Shown here: positions 31,501 through 37,349 of the stretch, in pieces
Layout: each line of letters opens with the position of its first letter
Position numbering within the stretch: the stretch's first letter is position 1
Assembly: GCA_034440575.1 (NCBI GenBank)
Contig: JAOTOL010001661.1
Location: 4,580,001 to 4,644,000 of the forward strand
Direction: 5' to 3'
Length of the DNA stretch: 64,000 nt
From: Imbricaverruca yamaguchii
Taxonomy: Eukaryota; Arthropoda; Thecostraca; Neoverrucidae
Notes under the pieces: model-generated
Database searches by the model: none
Told to the model about the DNA's origin: nothing
What the model saw: only the letters and a program-made list of their open reading frames with translations
Program-made: the position numbers and the translations under genes

Positions 31501-33124
31501 CATACCATAACATAACATGAAATATGACGAATATATGCCATCAATTACTCTGGTTCACCTGAATAAAGTACTGCAACTACAATAGCGGAATGCCTTTGTA
31601 GACAATGTGGGGGTCTGATAATTAATGTCACGCTTCTATCACATTTTCACATTTGAAGTGACACTTATATGACATTTAAGTACAATGCTTCAATTCAAAT
31701 AATCGCCAACTCCATTTAACGACCGAGGCCATCTCAAATGTTAATGTTCAACACAAGTGGTTCATACACAGTAGAGCACGACAGGGTGAAGAACGGCTGA
31801 TGCGGCTGCTACGGGTGCGAGACGTTCTTGGTTTAGGCACGGCTGATTATAGGACGTATATACCCGGATAGGAAGCTCCCTGTCGGCACCTTTGGTATAA
31901 GCGACCATCACGGCCACCTAATGGTGGAAATGTAAAACATCGACAGGCAGAAGACGGCCGTGGGCCTTTACGTTCCGAACGCGAATCGACCGAGCCAAAA
32001 CACAATTATAGAACACTTGGCAGAATGCATTGACACTCTAAGATATCATGTAATCCGGGATGAATACACAATTTCCACGCGCTCCCCTCCCTTAAAAAAA
32101 ACTGAATGTGTTGAATAGCGGCAACCACCGCATCAACAGGTCAACTAGCTACTTCATTAGTACCCAACGAGAAGATTCCGCGGTGCGGCAATATTTGCAA
32201 ACGATGTGGAGAGGTCGTTCGCATCATCGAAGTCCACGGGAAAACTACCACATGCTCAAGATGAAATCATATTGATTTTGCTGAACCCAAAATTTTAGCT
32301 CAGGAATTGGTCGGCGAAAATTGACGGTTTGGTTAGGAATACGGGCATAGCAGCTCAGCGCGCAAATATTCCCACCAAACATATCGATACCACGAATACT
32401 TCCACCGAAAGCATCGATACCACAAATACGCCCACCGAACGTATCGATACCACACATCAGCACCTGCGTGACCGCTTCTTACACGTTGAACTTTCTAAAA
32501 ACGCGCAGGACAACGACGCACACAGCAGGCGCTCCACACTGGACTGTTGGCACCCGAGTAAACAGAGACCATAACACTGATCATTTGGCGCCCAGAAACA
32601 CACCGCCGGGCAACACATCAGGAAAAAAAACACCTGGGACGGGAAACAGAAAGCCTCTGCGCGCGACTGCACACGGCTACAGAAACGCTGCGGGCACAGC
32701 CGCCGTTCTGCGCGCGCGCACACACACAAACAATGAGCACCATGCTCATTAAAACAAGTCAAGGACAAACTGCTGCTGATAATATAGTGCCCATAATCCT
32801 ATGGGTGCTACATAACCAGTAGCAGTTGATTGTAGTGTAGAAAGGTTATAGCGAGAGTATAATTTTCATGGTAAATCCTATCCAGTGAATGAAACAAAAT
32901 TAAGGATTTGGGGGAAAAACACACACACACCGGCTGCCGTCTGCCCGACACCACCGGGCCACCAGGCGGCGGCCGGCCTGACTCGTGACGCGACGCTCAC
33001 TTGTGACGTAGGTCGGCTGGTGGGACGAGGTCGGCCGGCTGCTGGCAATGCTGCCCGACTCCGTCTGGGTCACGTGGGGCCCGTGCAGCTCCATCGGCGA
33101 CATGCTCGTGGCGGGCGCGAACAT
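11274..33124 (-). CDS. Seven-finger C2H2 zinc-finger transcription factor, eight coding exons
   Basis: Joined exons are 33,124-33,001, 30,278-29,657, 26,888-26,734, 18,991-18,863, 15,596-15,495, 14,673-14,494, 13,704-13,580 and 11,828-11,274, about 663 residues. Every intron has GT-AG ends, and all seven junctions keep frame (split codons T42, E249, E301, D344, G378, G438; one phase-0 junction after Q479). Fingers lie at Cys252, 280, 323, 356, 384, 465 and 493; the last is C2HC (H509, C515). All helices carry Arg at -1, His at 3 and Arg/Lys at 6, predicting a nuclear factor that binds G-rich DNA. Two SUMO-type sites (IKRE at K213, VKRE at K529) flank the fingers. The RKEHL helices recall the arthropod crooked-legs group, but I cannot assign orthology. 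A further upstream exon is possible. Confidence 0.88.
12000..13570. other. Intron 7 sequence with a 12-bp minisatellite
   Basis: This stretch lies between exons 7 and 8. The only structured element is about eleven copies of a 12-bp unit (GACCAGCAGCCG) at 12,525-12,655. The rest looks unique and non-coding. Confidence 0.7.
12525..12655. repeat. Minisatellite, 12-bp unit
   Basis: Tandem copies of GACCAGCAGCCG, with AGACTG and AGCTGG variants, lie inside intron 7 of the zinc-finger gene. Confidence 0.9.
13580..13704 (-). CDS. Zinc-finger gene, exon 7 (first half of finger 6)
   Basis: The exon runs from acceptor CGTGTGCAG to donor CAG|GTGAGG. After a Gly/Pro/His-rich stretch it encodes Cys465 and Cys468 and the helix FSRKEHLQ, and stops there. 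The first His of the finger is supplied by the next exon. The intron therefore cuts through the recognition helix, an uncommon place, and makes both flanking exons non-functional on their own. Confidence 0.9.
14310..14475. repeat. Degenerate tandem repeat, about 60 bp
   Basis: About three diverged copies of a unit containing GTCCTCGG, CTATGCACCG and TTGGTGTACGGCTG lie next to exon 6 on its 3' side. Confidence 0.55.
14494..14673 (-). CDS. Zinc-finger gene, exon 6 (finger 5 and spacer)
   Basis: The exon runs from acceptor ACGCTCGCAG to donor GG|GTACGT. It encodes finger 5 (C384, C387, H400, H404; helix FFRREHVRKH) and a spacer of about 30 residues rich in Pro, Gln, Thr and Asp. The spacer separates fingers 3-5 from fingers 6-7, so the protein probably reads DNA with two finger clusters. 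Confidence 0.92.
15209..15398 (+). mobile_element. tRNA-derived SINE, head type 1 (Ser/Leu-like), with 12-bp target-site duplication
   Basis: The head has A-box TGGCCGAGTGGTTAAGGTG and B-box GGGTTCGACTC, like tRNA-Ser or tRNA-Leu. The body contains AACAGTGTGGGCGGCGCCAT and the 3' end is an AAAC repeat. CAGTGTGAGCGG flanks it perfectly at 15,197-15,208 and 15,399-15,410. The element is inserted in intron 5. Confidence 0.93.
15495..15596 (-). CDS. Zinc-finger gene, exon 5 (finger 4)
   Basis: This short 102-bp exon runs from acceptor CGGCCGGCAG to donor CG|GTAAGT. It encodes an acidic/Pro lead and finger 4 (C356, C359, H372, H376; helix FLRREHMRRH), ending in HT ahead of a split Gly codon. Joined to exon 6 it restores the linker HTGKKEHVC, close to the canonical TGEKP linker, which strongly supports the junction. 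Confidence 0.92.
15600..15960. repeat. Degenerate tandem repeats, about 33-36 bp
   Basis: Two patches, 15,600-15,720 and 15,835-15,960, hold repeated phrases such as CACGGGTCACTTATGGGGCA and CCATTCACAGGTCACACA. They lie within intron 4 beside exon 5. Confidence 0.6.
16793..16971 (-). mobile_element. tRNA-derived SINE, head type 3
   Basis: On the minus strand the head reads GGTGGCTCAGCCGATAGGGC and the B-box is GGTTCAAATCC. Then come the core phrase ACCCGCGACC, a TTGGCGAC segment and a CAGTTGAAT tail. The duplication at its ends is poorly preserved (GCTTTAA on the left against GCTTAA on the right), so the exact boundaries are approximate. Confidence 0.75.
17061..17112 (-). repeat. SINE-tail micro-copy, 52 bp
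   Basis: This copy of the shared tail contains GACGCATCGACTGCAGTGGT on the plus strand. CGGCTGATG (17,052-17,060) and CGACTGATG (17,113-17,121) flank it, matching at 8 of 9 positions. Confidence 0.75.
17412..17470 (-). repeat. SINE-tail micro-copy, 59 bp
   Basis: This copy contains GGGCTTTAGGGCGCATCGAC on the plus strand. GTCAGCGGC (17,403-17,411) and GTCAGAGGC (17,471-17,479) flank it, matching at 8 of 9. A further degraded copy without clear edges lies at about 17,558-17,607. Confidence 0.75.
18233..18272. other. Perfect 15-bp hairpin
   Basis: TCATGACGGTTGCTA (18,233-18,247) is followed after a 10-base loop by its exact reverse complement (18,258-18,272). It lies in intron 4 of the zinc-finger gene, just 3' of exon 4. 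The role is unknown; it may be a recent small inversion-duplication or an RNA stem. Confidence 0.9.
18863..18991 (-). CDS. Zinc-finger gene, exon 4 (finger 3)
   Basis: The exon runs from acceptor GTGCTGCAG to donor CG|GTGAGT. After a Pro-rich lead (EPGYVPPPGPAPSADG) comes finger 3 with C323, C326, H339 and H343 and helix FLRRYHLQRH. It starts and ends in phase 1. It lies almost 8 kb from exon 3, across an intron filled with two large minisatellites. Confidence 0.9.
19065..19300. repeat. Minisatellite, about 45-50 bp unit
   Basis: About five units share CCTGTCTCGCGGGTC and CGGTCAGGGGTGG phrases, immediately upstream of exon 4 on its strand. This is the first of three adjacent but unrelated arrays. 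Confidence 0.75.
19330..19430. repeat. Minisatellite, 24-bp unit
   Basis: Four to five copies of GATGCCACGCCAACCACAG plus five variable bases follow directly after the previous array. Confidence 0.85.
19443..19670. repeat. Minisatellite, 19-bp unit
   Basis: About twelve copies of a 19-bp unit, CACGCCCTCACATACCTAT, with small variants. This is the third array of the cluster in intron 3. Confidence 0.92.
20396..20455 (-). repeat. SINE-tail micro-copy, 60 bp
   Basis: This is a diverged tail copy (GGGCTTCAGGGCGCTTCGAC). CAGTAATTA (20,387-20,395) and CAGTAAGTA (20,456-20,464) flank it, matching at 8 of 9 positions. Confidence 0.65.
20468..20543. other. Two overlapping perfect hairpins
   Basis: The first has arms of 16 bp, CCGCAATTTGCCGCGG at 20,468-20,483 and its complement at 20,495-20,510, with an 11-base loop. 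The second has arms of 14 bp, GGTGCGGGGACGCG at 20,509-20,522 and its complement at 20,530-20,543, with a 7-base loop. They share two bases. The pair is very GC-rich and would form a stable double stem in RNA or single-stranded DNA. Confidence 0.92.
21811..22520. repeat. Large minisatellite, 21-bp unit
   Basis: More than thirty copies of a 21-bp unit (GTCAGCTCCGACAATGATAGT and variants). Because 21 is divisible by three and the unit lacks stops, long frames exist on both strands (for example repeats of Ser-Ser-Asp-Asn-Asp-Ser-Val on the plus strand). It sits deep in intron 3, and no splice-consistent exon links it to the gene. Confidence 0.95.
23419..23772 (-). mobile_element. SINE of head type 2, split by a younger SINE
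   Basis: The minus-strand head contains the B-box GGTTCGATTCC-like GGGTTCGATTCCC and then the core. It is interrupted between 23,573 and 23,750 by the SINE listed next. GTACCGGAAGTTC (23,406-23,418) and GTACCTGAGGTTC (23,773-23,785) flank the whole, matching at 11 of 13. Confidence 0.8.
23574..23749 (+). mobile_element. tRNA-derived SINE, head type 1, nested in a type 2 SINE
   Basis: The head carries GGCCGAGTGGTTAAGGTG and the body AACAGTGTGGGCGGCGCCAT. A perfect 13-bp duplication ACACCCCTGGACT lies at 23,561-23,573 and 23,750-23,762. It is inserted into the head of the older type 2 SINE. Confidence 0.95.
24064..24218 (-). other. Possible alternative last exon of the zinc-finger gene
   Basis: A frame of 50 codons follows the acceptor GGTTGTGCAG on the minus strand and ends in TGA at 24,064. 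Two bases before its first full codon would complete the codon left by exon 3. Its third positions are GC-rich like the real exons (VRVTTRGTTAVAVCELDD at the start). Spliced to exon 3 it would give a two-finger protein. The phase match has a one-in-three chance of being accidental. Confidence 0.22.
24862..25036 (-). mobile_element. tRNA-derived SINE, head type 3, with 9-bp target-site duplication
   Basis: The minus-strand head reads GGGGCCGCAGTAGCTCAG, with B-box GTTCGAATCCC, core CCCGTGACCAACCGGTGTGA and a tail with CAGTAGTCGGTAAA. CGACATCTA lies at 24,853-24,861 and 25,037-25,045. The core is the same as that of the type 2 SINEs, although the heads differ. Confidence 0.88.
25409..25831 (-). 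CDS. Hypothetical small protein with signal-peptide-like start
   Basis: The 140-residue frame begins MLCLFCVIMLSCGAVPNA, which looks like a signal peptide with cleavage after NA. A Trp/Pro-rich segment follows, then a basic GGGAARRR stretch and three scattered Cys. It lies inside intron 3 on the strand of the zinc-finger gene. I recognise no family. A GTGAGG-like donor occurs near the 3' end, so it might be a first exon of a nested gene, or it may be chance in GC-rich DNA. Confidence 0.25.
   Translation of the reverse strand: MLCLFCVIMLSCGAVPNARDIQLTNWDGWLPNLSRPLVFWPMVPMLSANKWRIIKLALSIGARPPAGGGAARRRSVGCVGHTRATHRRLLCGEDRRTVQVLLATVCLTHAHCGRNWPLGEVNQINRTFGVYYLPYQHIQP
26125..26715. repeat. Minisatellite, about 30-bp unit
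   Basis: About twenty imperfect copies of a unit such as CAGACACAACTGACCGTACC plus a variable CAGTGACCT end. It runs right up to the donor of exon 3, so expansion here could affect splicing. Confidence 0.9.
26734..26888 (-). CDS. Zinc-finger gene, exon 3 (fingers 1 and 2)
   Basis: The acceptor is TGTGCCACAG at 26,889 and the donor CG|GTCAGT. The exon encodes finger 1 (C252, C255, H268, H272, with Leu in place of the usual Phe) and finger 2 (C280, C283, H296, H300), joined by the linker TNERPHV. Helix residues are R-H-R in both at positions -1, 3 and 6. The exon ends after one base of a codon, the same phase as exons 4, 5 and 6, so splicing from here directly into any of them stays in frame. 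Confidence 0.93.
27358..27409 (-). repeat. SINE-tail micro-copy, 52 bp, perfect 15-bp target-site duplication
   Basis: On the plus strand it reads TTGGTTATCTGGGCTTAGGG and then GCGCATCGACAGCC. AAAGTAGTCATATAG is repeated without error at 27,343-27,357 and 27,410-27,424. Only 52 bases lie between the duplicates, so the whole inserted unit is this short. Confidence 0.92.
27737..27785 (-). repeat. SINE-tail micro-copy, 49 bp, perfect 10-bp target-site duplication
   Basis: This copy contains GTTAGTTATTAGGGTTTTTG and GGCGCACCAACTGCAGTGG. AGTGCCATGA is repeated exactly at 27,727-27,736 and 27,786-27,795. Confidence 0.9.
28360..28505. repeat. Homopolymer-rich low-complexity block
   Basis: Runs of A and T, a GGAGGGGGG run and a run of about 44 A interrupt otherwise normal sequence. 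The mixture of long single-base runs is typical of poorly resolved assembly consensus, or of a decayed poly(A) tail. Confidence 0.85.
28900..29600. repeat. GTCCT pentanucleotide microsatellite with CTGT end
   Basis: A degenerate start (28,900-29,220) leads to a nearly pure (GTCCT)n array to 29,537, broken by a GCCCT patch at 29,350-29,370, and then CTGT repeats to about 29,600. The array lies just downstream of the exon 2 donor on the minus strand, where it reads AGGAC. Long Cys/Pro/Val/Leu/Ser frames across it are artefacts. Confidence 0.97.
29145..29200 (-). repeat. SINE-tail micro-copy, 56 bp, inside the GTCCT array
   Basis: This copy reads GGGCGCATCGACTGCATCGG on the plus strand. GCCATATCCCTTC (29,132-29,144) and GCCCTATCCCTTC (29,201-29,213) flank it, matching at 12 of 13. 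It interrupts the degenerate part of the microsatellite. Confidence 0.88.
29657..30278 (-). CDS. Zinc-finger gene, exon 2 (low-complexity regulatory region)
   Basis: This 622-bp exon follows acceptor TTGCCCGCAG and ends at donor GA|GTAAGT. It begins with ERLTVIPTHSAPEEVES and a possible short amphipathic helix (SIAMLSQMLQNEAQRHQRE). A long Ala/Pro/Gly-rich stretch follows, then an acidic segment and MEIKREP, a sumoylation-type motif. No finger lies here. The region probably carries activation or repression contacts, which is inference. Its third codon positions are extremely GC-rich, like the other exons and unlike the intron sequence around it. The pyrimidine-rich GTCCT microsatellite lies immediately 3' in the following intron, and two nested SINEs lie just 5' in the preceding intron. 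Confidence 0.88.
30358..30724 (+). mobile_element. SINE of head type 1, split by a younger type 2 SINE
   Basis: The head has TGGCTGAGTGGTTAAGG and the end is GTGCGTCGTGAAACATCC plus AAC-rich tail. ACCCTCCACCAA (30,346-30,357) and ACCCTCTACCAA (30,725-30,736) flank it with one mismatch. The interruption lies in the AACAGTGTGGG body. Confidence 0.92.
30476..30642 (+). mobile_element. SINE of head type 2, nested in a type 1 SINE
   Basis: The head GAGTGGTCTAGGGGTAAG, B-box GGGTTCGAGTCTC, core CGCGACCAATCGGCGTGAG and tail CCAATAACCAACCAATC are all intact. The perfect 13-bp duplication GGAACAGTGTGGG is at 30,463-30,475 and 30,643-30,655. Confidence 0.95.
31156..31224 (-). repeat. SINE-tail micro-copy, 69 bp
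   Basis: This copy contains GCTATCTGGGTTTTGGGTCG and ends in CACTGGCGCCC. GGTGCCGACAGT (31,144-31,155) and GGTGCCGAGAGT (31,225-31,236) flank it, matching at 11 of 12. Confidence 0.78.
31240..32350. other. Intron 1 sequence, nothing recognised
   Basis: No domain, SINE or clear repeat is seen. Frames are short and conflicting. Confidence 0.5.
32360..32455. repeat. Short tandem repeat, about 30-bp unit
   Basis: Three to four copies of ATCGATACCACAAATACGCC plus CACCGAA-type ends lie inside intron 1. Confidence 0.85.
32724..32911. repeat. 188-bp duplicated segment, left copy
   Basis: The segment is nearly identical to 35,293-35,482 in the same orientation, with about nine differences by eye. 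Both copies begin ACACAAACAATGAGCACC and end AAATTAAGGATTTGG. The left copy lies about 90 bases inside intron 1 from the first coding exon. It starts with a small hairpin, AATGAGCA/TGCTCATT. Confidence 0.95.
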
Positions 33125-33230
33125 GGCTGAAACGGCGCCGCTCACGTGTTACCGGGTCCGGCCGCTGCCGCCGCTGCCGCCGGCCACGCGCGCGCGCGCT
33201 GGTCGGCCCGCAAACAGCTCCGAAAAGCTC
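33000..33230 (-). promoter_or_regulatory. CpG-rich region around the first coding exon
   Basis: CpG is frequent, with GCCGCTGCCGCC and GCGCGCGCGC runs upstream of the ATG. This fits the 5' end of the zinc-finger gene. No TATA box or initiator can be fixed from sequence alone. Confidence 0.35.
33001..33126 (-). CDS. Zinc-finger gene, first coding exon
   Basis: The exon encodes 41 residues from an ATG at 33,124 (MFAPATSMSPMELHG at the start, TYVT at the end) and has G at -3 of the ATG. An in-frame TAA lies upstream. The donor is AA|GTGAGC at 33,000. The sequence TTTCAG sits directly before CCATG, so this could also be an internal or second exon with a spliced leader. It lies in a CpG-rich stretch, consistent with a promoter-proximal position. 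The segment is Ser/Met/Pro-rich with no known domain. Confidence 0.75.
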
Positions 33231-33312
33231 AGCCGGATTCACGTTCACCAACAATTCCGTACAATTTTACGAACAACGGATTTGCATACACCTGTGGAGG
33301 TGTGGTTTTCAA

Positions 33313-33365
33313 GTTAGGTATTGGGACTTTAGGCCACGTCGACTACTTTGGTCATGTTGCGCCCA
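33313..33365 (-). repeat. SINE-tail micro-copy, 53 bp
   Basis: This copy contains GTTAGGTATTGGGACTTTAG on the plus strand. GTGTGGTTTTCAA (33,300-33,312) and GTGTGATTTTCAA (33,366-33,378) flank it, matching at 12 of 13. Confidence 0.88.
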
Positions 33366-33969
33366 GTGTGATTTTCAACGACCATCTCTCAACAAACTCT
33401 CGACTTCGAGAATATTACTAGGTCCTGCTTTCTCCGAGATAAGAACGACCAGCTGGTGAGAGCGCGCGACATGACAAGCTGGGCTCCGTCCGGATCCACC
33501 AGCGTTCACATGGACACATATTGGTACCAAACATGGCTGTCAGGTATGGACAGTGAGCCTGGTATGAGAACCATGGATACACCAATACCTGTCTGTAGGT
33601 CTATGCCGTGCGCTGCCACCAACACCCACCACTCAAGTGCATGCAATGGCACACACTGCATGCACTTATTATGGATAAGTTAGGTAGGATTTTGAAGGGC
33701 AATTACCTGATATAGTTAGCACAATACATTCATTCAACTTGAAATACGTTTACCAAGTATCAATATGTCTGCTAAATATGCAATCAAGTGATAATCATAC
33801 ATCCTAGTTGTAAGTTTGGAATAGCAGATATATCACTTCAAGATGTTACACACAAATTACACAAATTGAACATAGCATTGCATTTGCAACACTGTTCGGG
33901 CAGCTTTCCTCCCTAAATACCTCGACAGTATTCCCCTTAAAAAACAGCAACTAGGGCTCGTATAAATTC

Positions 33970-34009
33970 TGGTCGAAGCGCCCTAAAGCCCGAATAACTA
34001 ACCAGCCAA
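33970..34009 (+). repeat. SINE-tail micro-copy, 40 bp
   Basis: This is the shortest copy with edges: it begins inside the motif (GGTCGAAGCGCCCTAAAGCC) and ends CTAACCAGCCAA. GGCTCGTATAAATTC (33,955-33,969) and GGCTGGTATAATTC (34,010-34,023) flank it with one substitution and one gap. Confidence 0.75.
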
Positions 34010-34199
34010 GGCTGGTATAATTCGGGGTAGCAATACTGCTGACAAACTATTCAATACACCCATACCCACAATGCGGCCAATATGTGTTGGCATGCTCCTG
34101 ACATCACAGCAGAAAGAGCACCTCGGCCCCATCTGAACAGCCGATCGGACAGGCACGGTGTTCTGCATCGGACACTCCAAACAGGCAACGGGAGCGGGG

Positions 34200-34672
34200 G
34201 GATTACATTATTCGCGAAATAGAGTGGAATATACCAATTACTGGGTACTGAATCGACATCCCTCCCAAAGCAGTGTTGACATCGCGCTTCTTTGTGCATG
34301 TCTGTGAAGTCTTCATTCGTTTTCAACTGTATCCCGTTTACAAGTAGCATACATTTGCTCACCATGACGGTCCGGATTCGTGAGAACGAGCATCATGTAG
34401 CGAAATTCCAGGTGAAGTGATTACCTATGAGGTGCTATGTTATACAATGCCGGTTTATAGCATAGGTGTTTGCATCGTTATCGTTGATATCGTTATCCCC
34501 AAATTAGGTATATTTCAAATAACGCAAAATGGAAACAGTCGTATGTACGGAACCGTCTCAAACCTGGGCTTGCAGGACTTAAAATATTTGATAAAACATT
34601 ACTTCCATGACGAGTTCGCCATCCTGCTACACTCGTTTTGACATTTCACCCCCAATGAGAAATCATCACAGA
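34200..34672 (+). repeat. Dispersed repeat R1, copy A
   Basis: This copy shares phrases in order with 37,350-37,890 and 45,580-46,055: a GTGGAATAT block, ATCGACATCC, a TTATAGCATAG-like block, and an end with CATCCTGCTACACTCGTTTTG before a CACCCCCAATGAG-like close. It keeps several CpGs. No coding capacity is visible. Confidence 0.75.
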
Positions 34673-34673
34673 A

Positions 34674-34768
34674 GAGAATAAAATAGTTCCCTCATGAGTA
34701 AAAGGTAAGGAATAAAATAGTTCCATTATGAGTAAAAGGCAAGAGAATAAAATAGTTCCCTTGTGAGC
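34674..34768. repeat. Tandem triplicate, about 35-bp unit
   Basis: Three copies of GGAATAAAATAGTTCCCTCA followed by TGAGTAAAAGG lie at the left edge of the CpG-poor block. Confidence 0.9.
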
Positions 34769-35292
34769 ATTGTCTCGTATATAAATGTGCAAAATAGGGA
34801 CACTGCAGGTAGCAACATGCTCAATAACAACAAACACGTGCACAGATTGCAATATAAGCAACTTGAAGCATTGTCCCCACTATCCTGGAAGTTGTGGGAT
34901 AGTCCTTCTGACCCAGTCATTTTGTACCTGAACTGGCTTAGGGGACATAGTGCCCCTCTACTCCAGTACTTTAGAAAAACAGAGGCAGCATGAAAAATGA
35001 TTAGTGCACCAATTCACCAGAAATGCATATATTTTATACTGGGATGGTGAGGGATGCAACATGCACCACACAAGTGAGCACCTGGTCTTTAGAGCTTTTG
35101 CATCATGCAACTCAGAAGGCAACATTGCAGACAAAACTATCAGACATATTTGCAATTTTTCCATCAAGTTCAAGATGAATGCTGGTATGCTGTACCAAGA
35201 TGATGTTTTGCAGACCATTTTTAACACCATTTGGCTAAAGCACTGGCAAATCCAACTAACAAGCAATAACTTGCAGGAATTTGAACTGACTG

Positions 35293-35482
35293 ACACAAAC
35301 AATGAGCACCATGCTCATTAAAACAAGTCAAGGACAAACTGCTACTGATAATGTAGTGCCCATAATCCTATAGGTGCCACACAACCAGTAGCAGTTGATT
35401 GTAGTGTAGCAAGTGGTTATAGCGAGAGTATAATTTTCATGGTAAATCCTATCCAGTGAATGAAACAAAATTAAGGATTTGG
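35293..35482. repeat. 188-bp duplicated segment, right copy
   Basis: This partner of 32,724-32,911 lies 2.57 kb away. It continues directly into the open frame that follows. Confidence 0.95.
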
Positions 35483-35487
35483 ATCAT

Positions 35488-35835
35488 AGACCACTGGATC
35501 AGGATAAAGAAATTGACAGACTGATGAAGGAAATATAAGTGGAGAGTGCATGGTATGATGCTGATGTTGGAAGACTTCAAATTAATGTGATTGAAGGGAA
35601 AACCCATAAGTCTAGCCAAATCAGGGAAGCATTCCATTGCTTATTTTCAGGAAAATGTATTGCTTCATATGATGAAAGAACCTACAAATTCAGGGTTGGA
35701 AATTTGGCTATGTCTTGGGTGGTAGTCATCCAGAACATTATCCTATCCAAGAAATTATCCACTCTTTGTTTGCCAAGATATTCCTTGGCTTGTTTTAAAA
35801 TGACTGACTCATTACTCATTGACAAGCAAGTCTGA
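35488..35835 (+). pseudogene. Decayed coding fragment of unknown family
   Basis: The plus-strand frame reads RPLDQDKEIDRLMKEI, a stop, then VESAWYDADVGRLQINVIEG and a further stretch of about 75 residues in the same frame. The composition looks protein-like, with charged helix patterns and regular hydrophobic spacing, but I recognise no family. It lies in the CpG-poor block among transposon remains and is probably a transposon relic. Confidence 0.3.
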
Positions 35836-35934
35836 AACTGACTGGAAAGTACAAAAATGAGTTTTTGATGTTGGAGAGAAAGACAAATGTAAAACGTAAC
35901 AAAAACAAACTTCAGGATGCTGGAATGTAATGAT

Positions 35935-35980
35935 GGGAGGGAGACATTAGGAGGTAGTGATCATAACACCACACTTTGTT
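35935..35980 (+). pseudogene. LINE endonuclease remnant
   Basis: The plus strand reads GRETLGGSDHNT, matching the GETLGKSDHN segment of the CR1-like LINE at 57 kb in this same window. Only this short patch is recognisable. Confidence 0.5.
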
Positions 35981-36287
35981 CTTCATATGCTGCATGTATG
36001 AGGATGGGAGACTGATTTCACATTTGCTCAGGGGAATGACCAGCTCAAGAGTTTTTTGGGTGAAATTCACTTATCAGGCTTAGATGCACATCAATTGTAC
36101 CAAGTCCTAAAAGGTAAACTATTTCAAAGTCAGGCTGGGTTCATAGTTTCATTATCAATACACATATTAGAATGAACACACAAGAACTTCTCACAGCTGA
36201 CAATAGACAAAAAAAAAACTATTGTTGGTGTATGGGCAATCTGCAAATTTTCCTCTCTGCATCCAGGATTACAAAGCACAAATCCAA

Positions 36288-36347
36288 GTGTGGGCACTAC
36301 ATGACCAATGCAATCAACGCTCCCCTATGCAAAAATAACCAACCAAC
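36288..36347 (+). repeat. SINE-tail micro-copy, 60 bp, perfect 11-bp target-site duplication
   Basis: This CpG-decayed copy (GCACTACATGACCAATGCAA, then AATAACCAACCAAC) is flanked exactly by CACAAATCCAA at 36,277-36,287 and 36,348-36,358. Confidence 0.92.
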
Positions 36348-36470
36348 CACAAATCCAACCATGAAACTTGGAGGTTGATCAGAAAACACCTGTAGAGGAT
36401 TCTGATAGGAGCTAGGCAAGCAAGTATTACCATTTTCCCTGAAGAAAACTCAAATATGAAAGCACTGAAT

Positions 36471-36531
36471 TGGCACTATATGACAGAAGCAGTCAAAGTG
36501 CCCCTAAGCCCAAATAACAAACCAACCATGC
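36471..36531 (+). repeat. SINE-tail micro-copy, 61 bp, perfect 11-bp target-site duplication
   Basis: This copy (GGCACTATATGACAGAAGCA, then CCCCTAAGCCCAAATAAC) is flanked exactly by AAGCACTGAAT at 36,460-36,470 and 36,532-36,542. It lies only 123 bases from the previous one, in the same orientation. Confidence 0.93.
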
Positions 36532-37349
36532 AAGCACTGAATGCTATACCATGGCAGGTGTAAGTTAAAAGATCTTTCAAAAGGCATAGAAGCTGTAGAA
36601 AAGCATTTCAAGAAAAGACAAATAGCTCAGTTTAGTGTTTAGCAGACCATAATTTAGAGGCAGGGTTAAAATAATGGCTTTTCATTCAGTGTGAGATGTC
36701 AAAACAAGCACAGCATGATGTAAAAGTTTGTAGTGGAATTAGTATCATTGAAATTGCTTTTGGTGTGTAACCATCTAAAATTTGAGCCAATGGTGTAGGT
36801 ACTTATGACTGTACCTTTAACATTTCCTTTATATGCCATATCACATTATAGCTAATCCCTTCACCTGAAATTGCATTGTGAAGTGTTCGTGCATCACCAT
36901 TCCTTATTGAGAGTATTAACATTATCCTCATAAACAAGATACTGTTAAAAAGGAAACATGAAGGCTTCATAAGCACACACCAAGGAGCAGTATGTTGATA
37001 CATCTTGAGGAGGATGTCAGATGAGTGTTCAGAAAGTGGCATTTTCCACGCTATTTCACGAATAATTATCACTGTTTAGCAGTTCCTCCAGGTATCACTT
37101 TTAGGTGATATTTGAGTGCTCTTAGATACCTCATTAATGGCATATTGCAAATGTAGTGCCAGTTTTCAGAAGCAGTAACAGAAATAATGTGAGAAATCAC
37201 ATGGACAGCTAGCTTATCCTTACTAGTTTGCAGTACTAACAAAAACTAGCCAGATATGTTCAAATGCATCTTGATAGGCATAACCAATCCATTAGATAGT
37301 TTGGTTTTAGGGTGGTTTGACTAAAATGTAGTACCATTCAGCACACATA

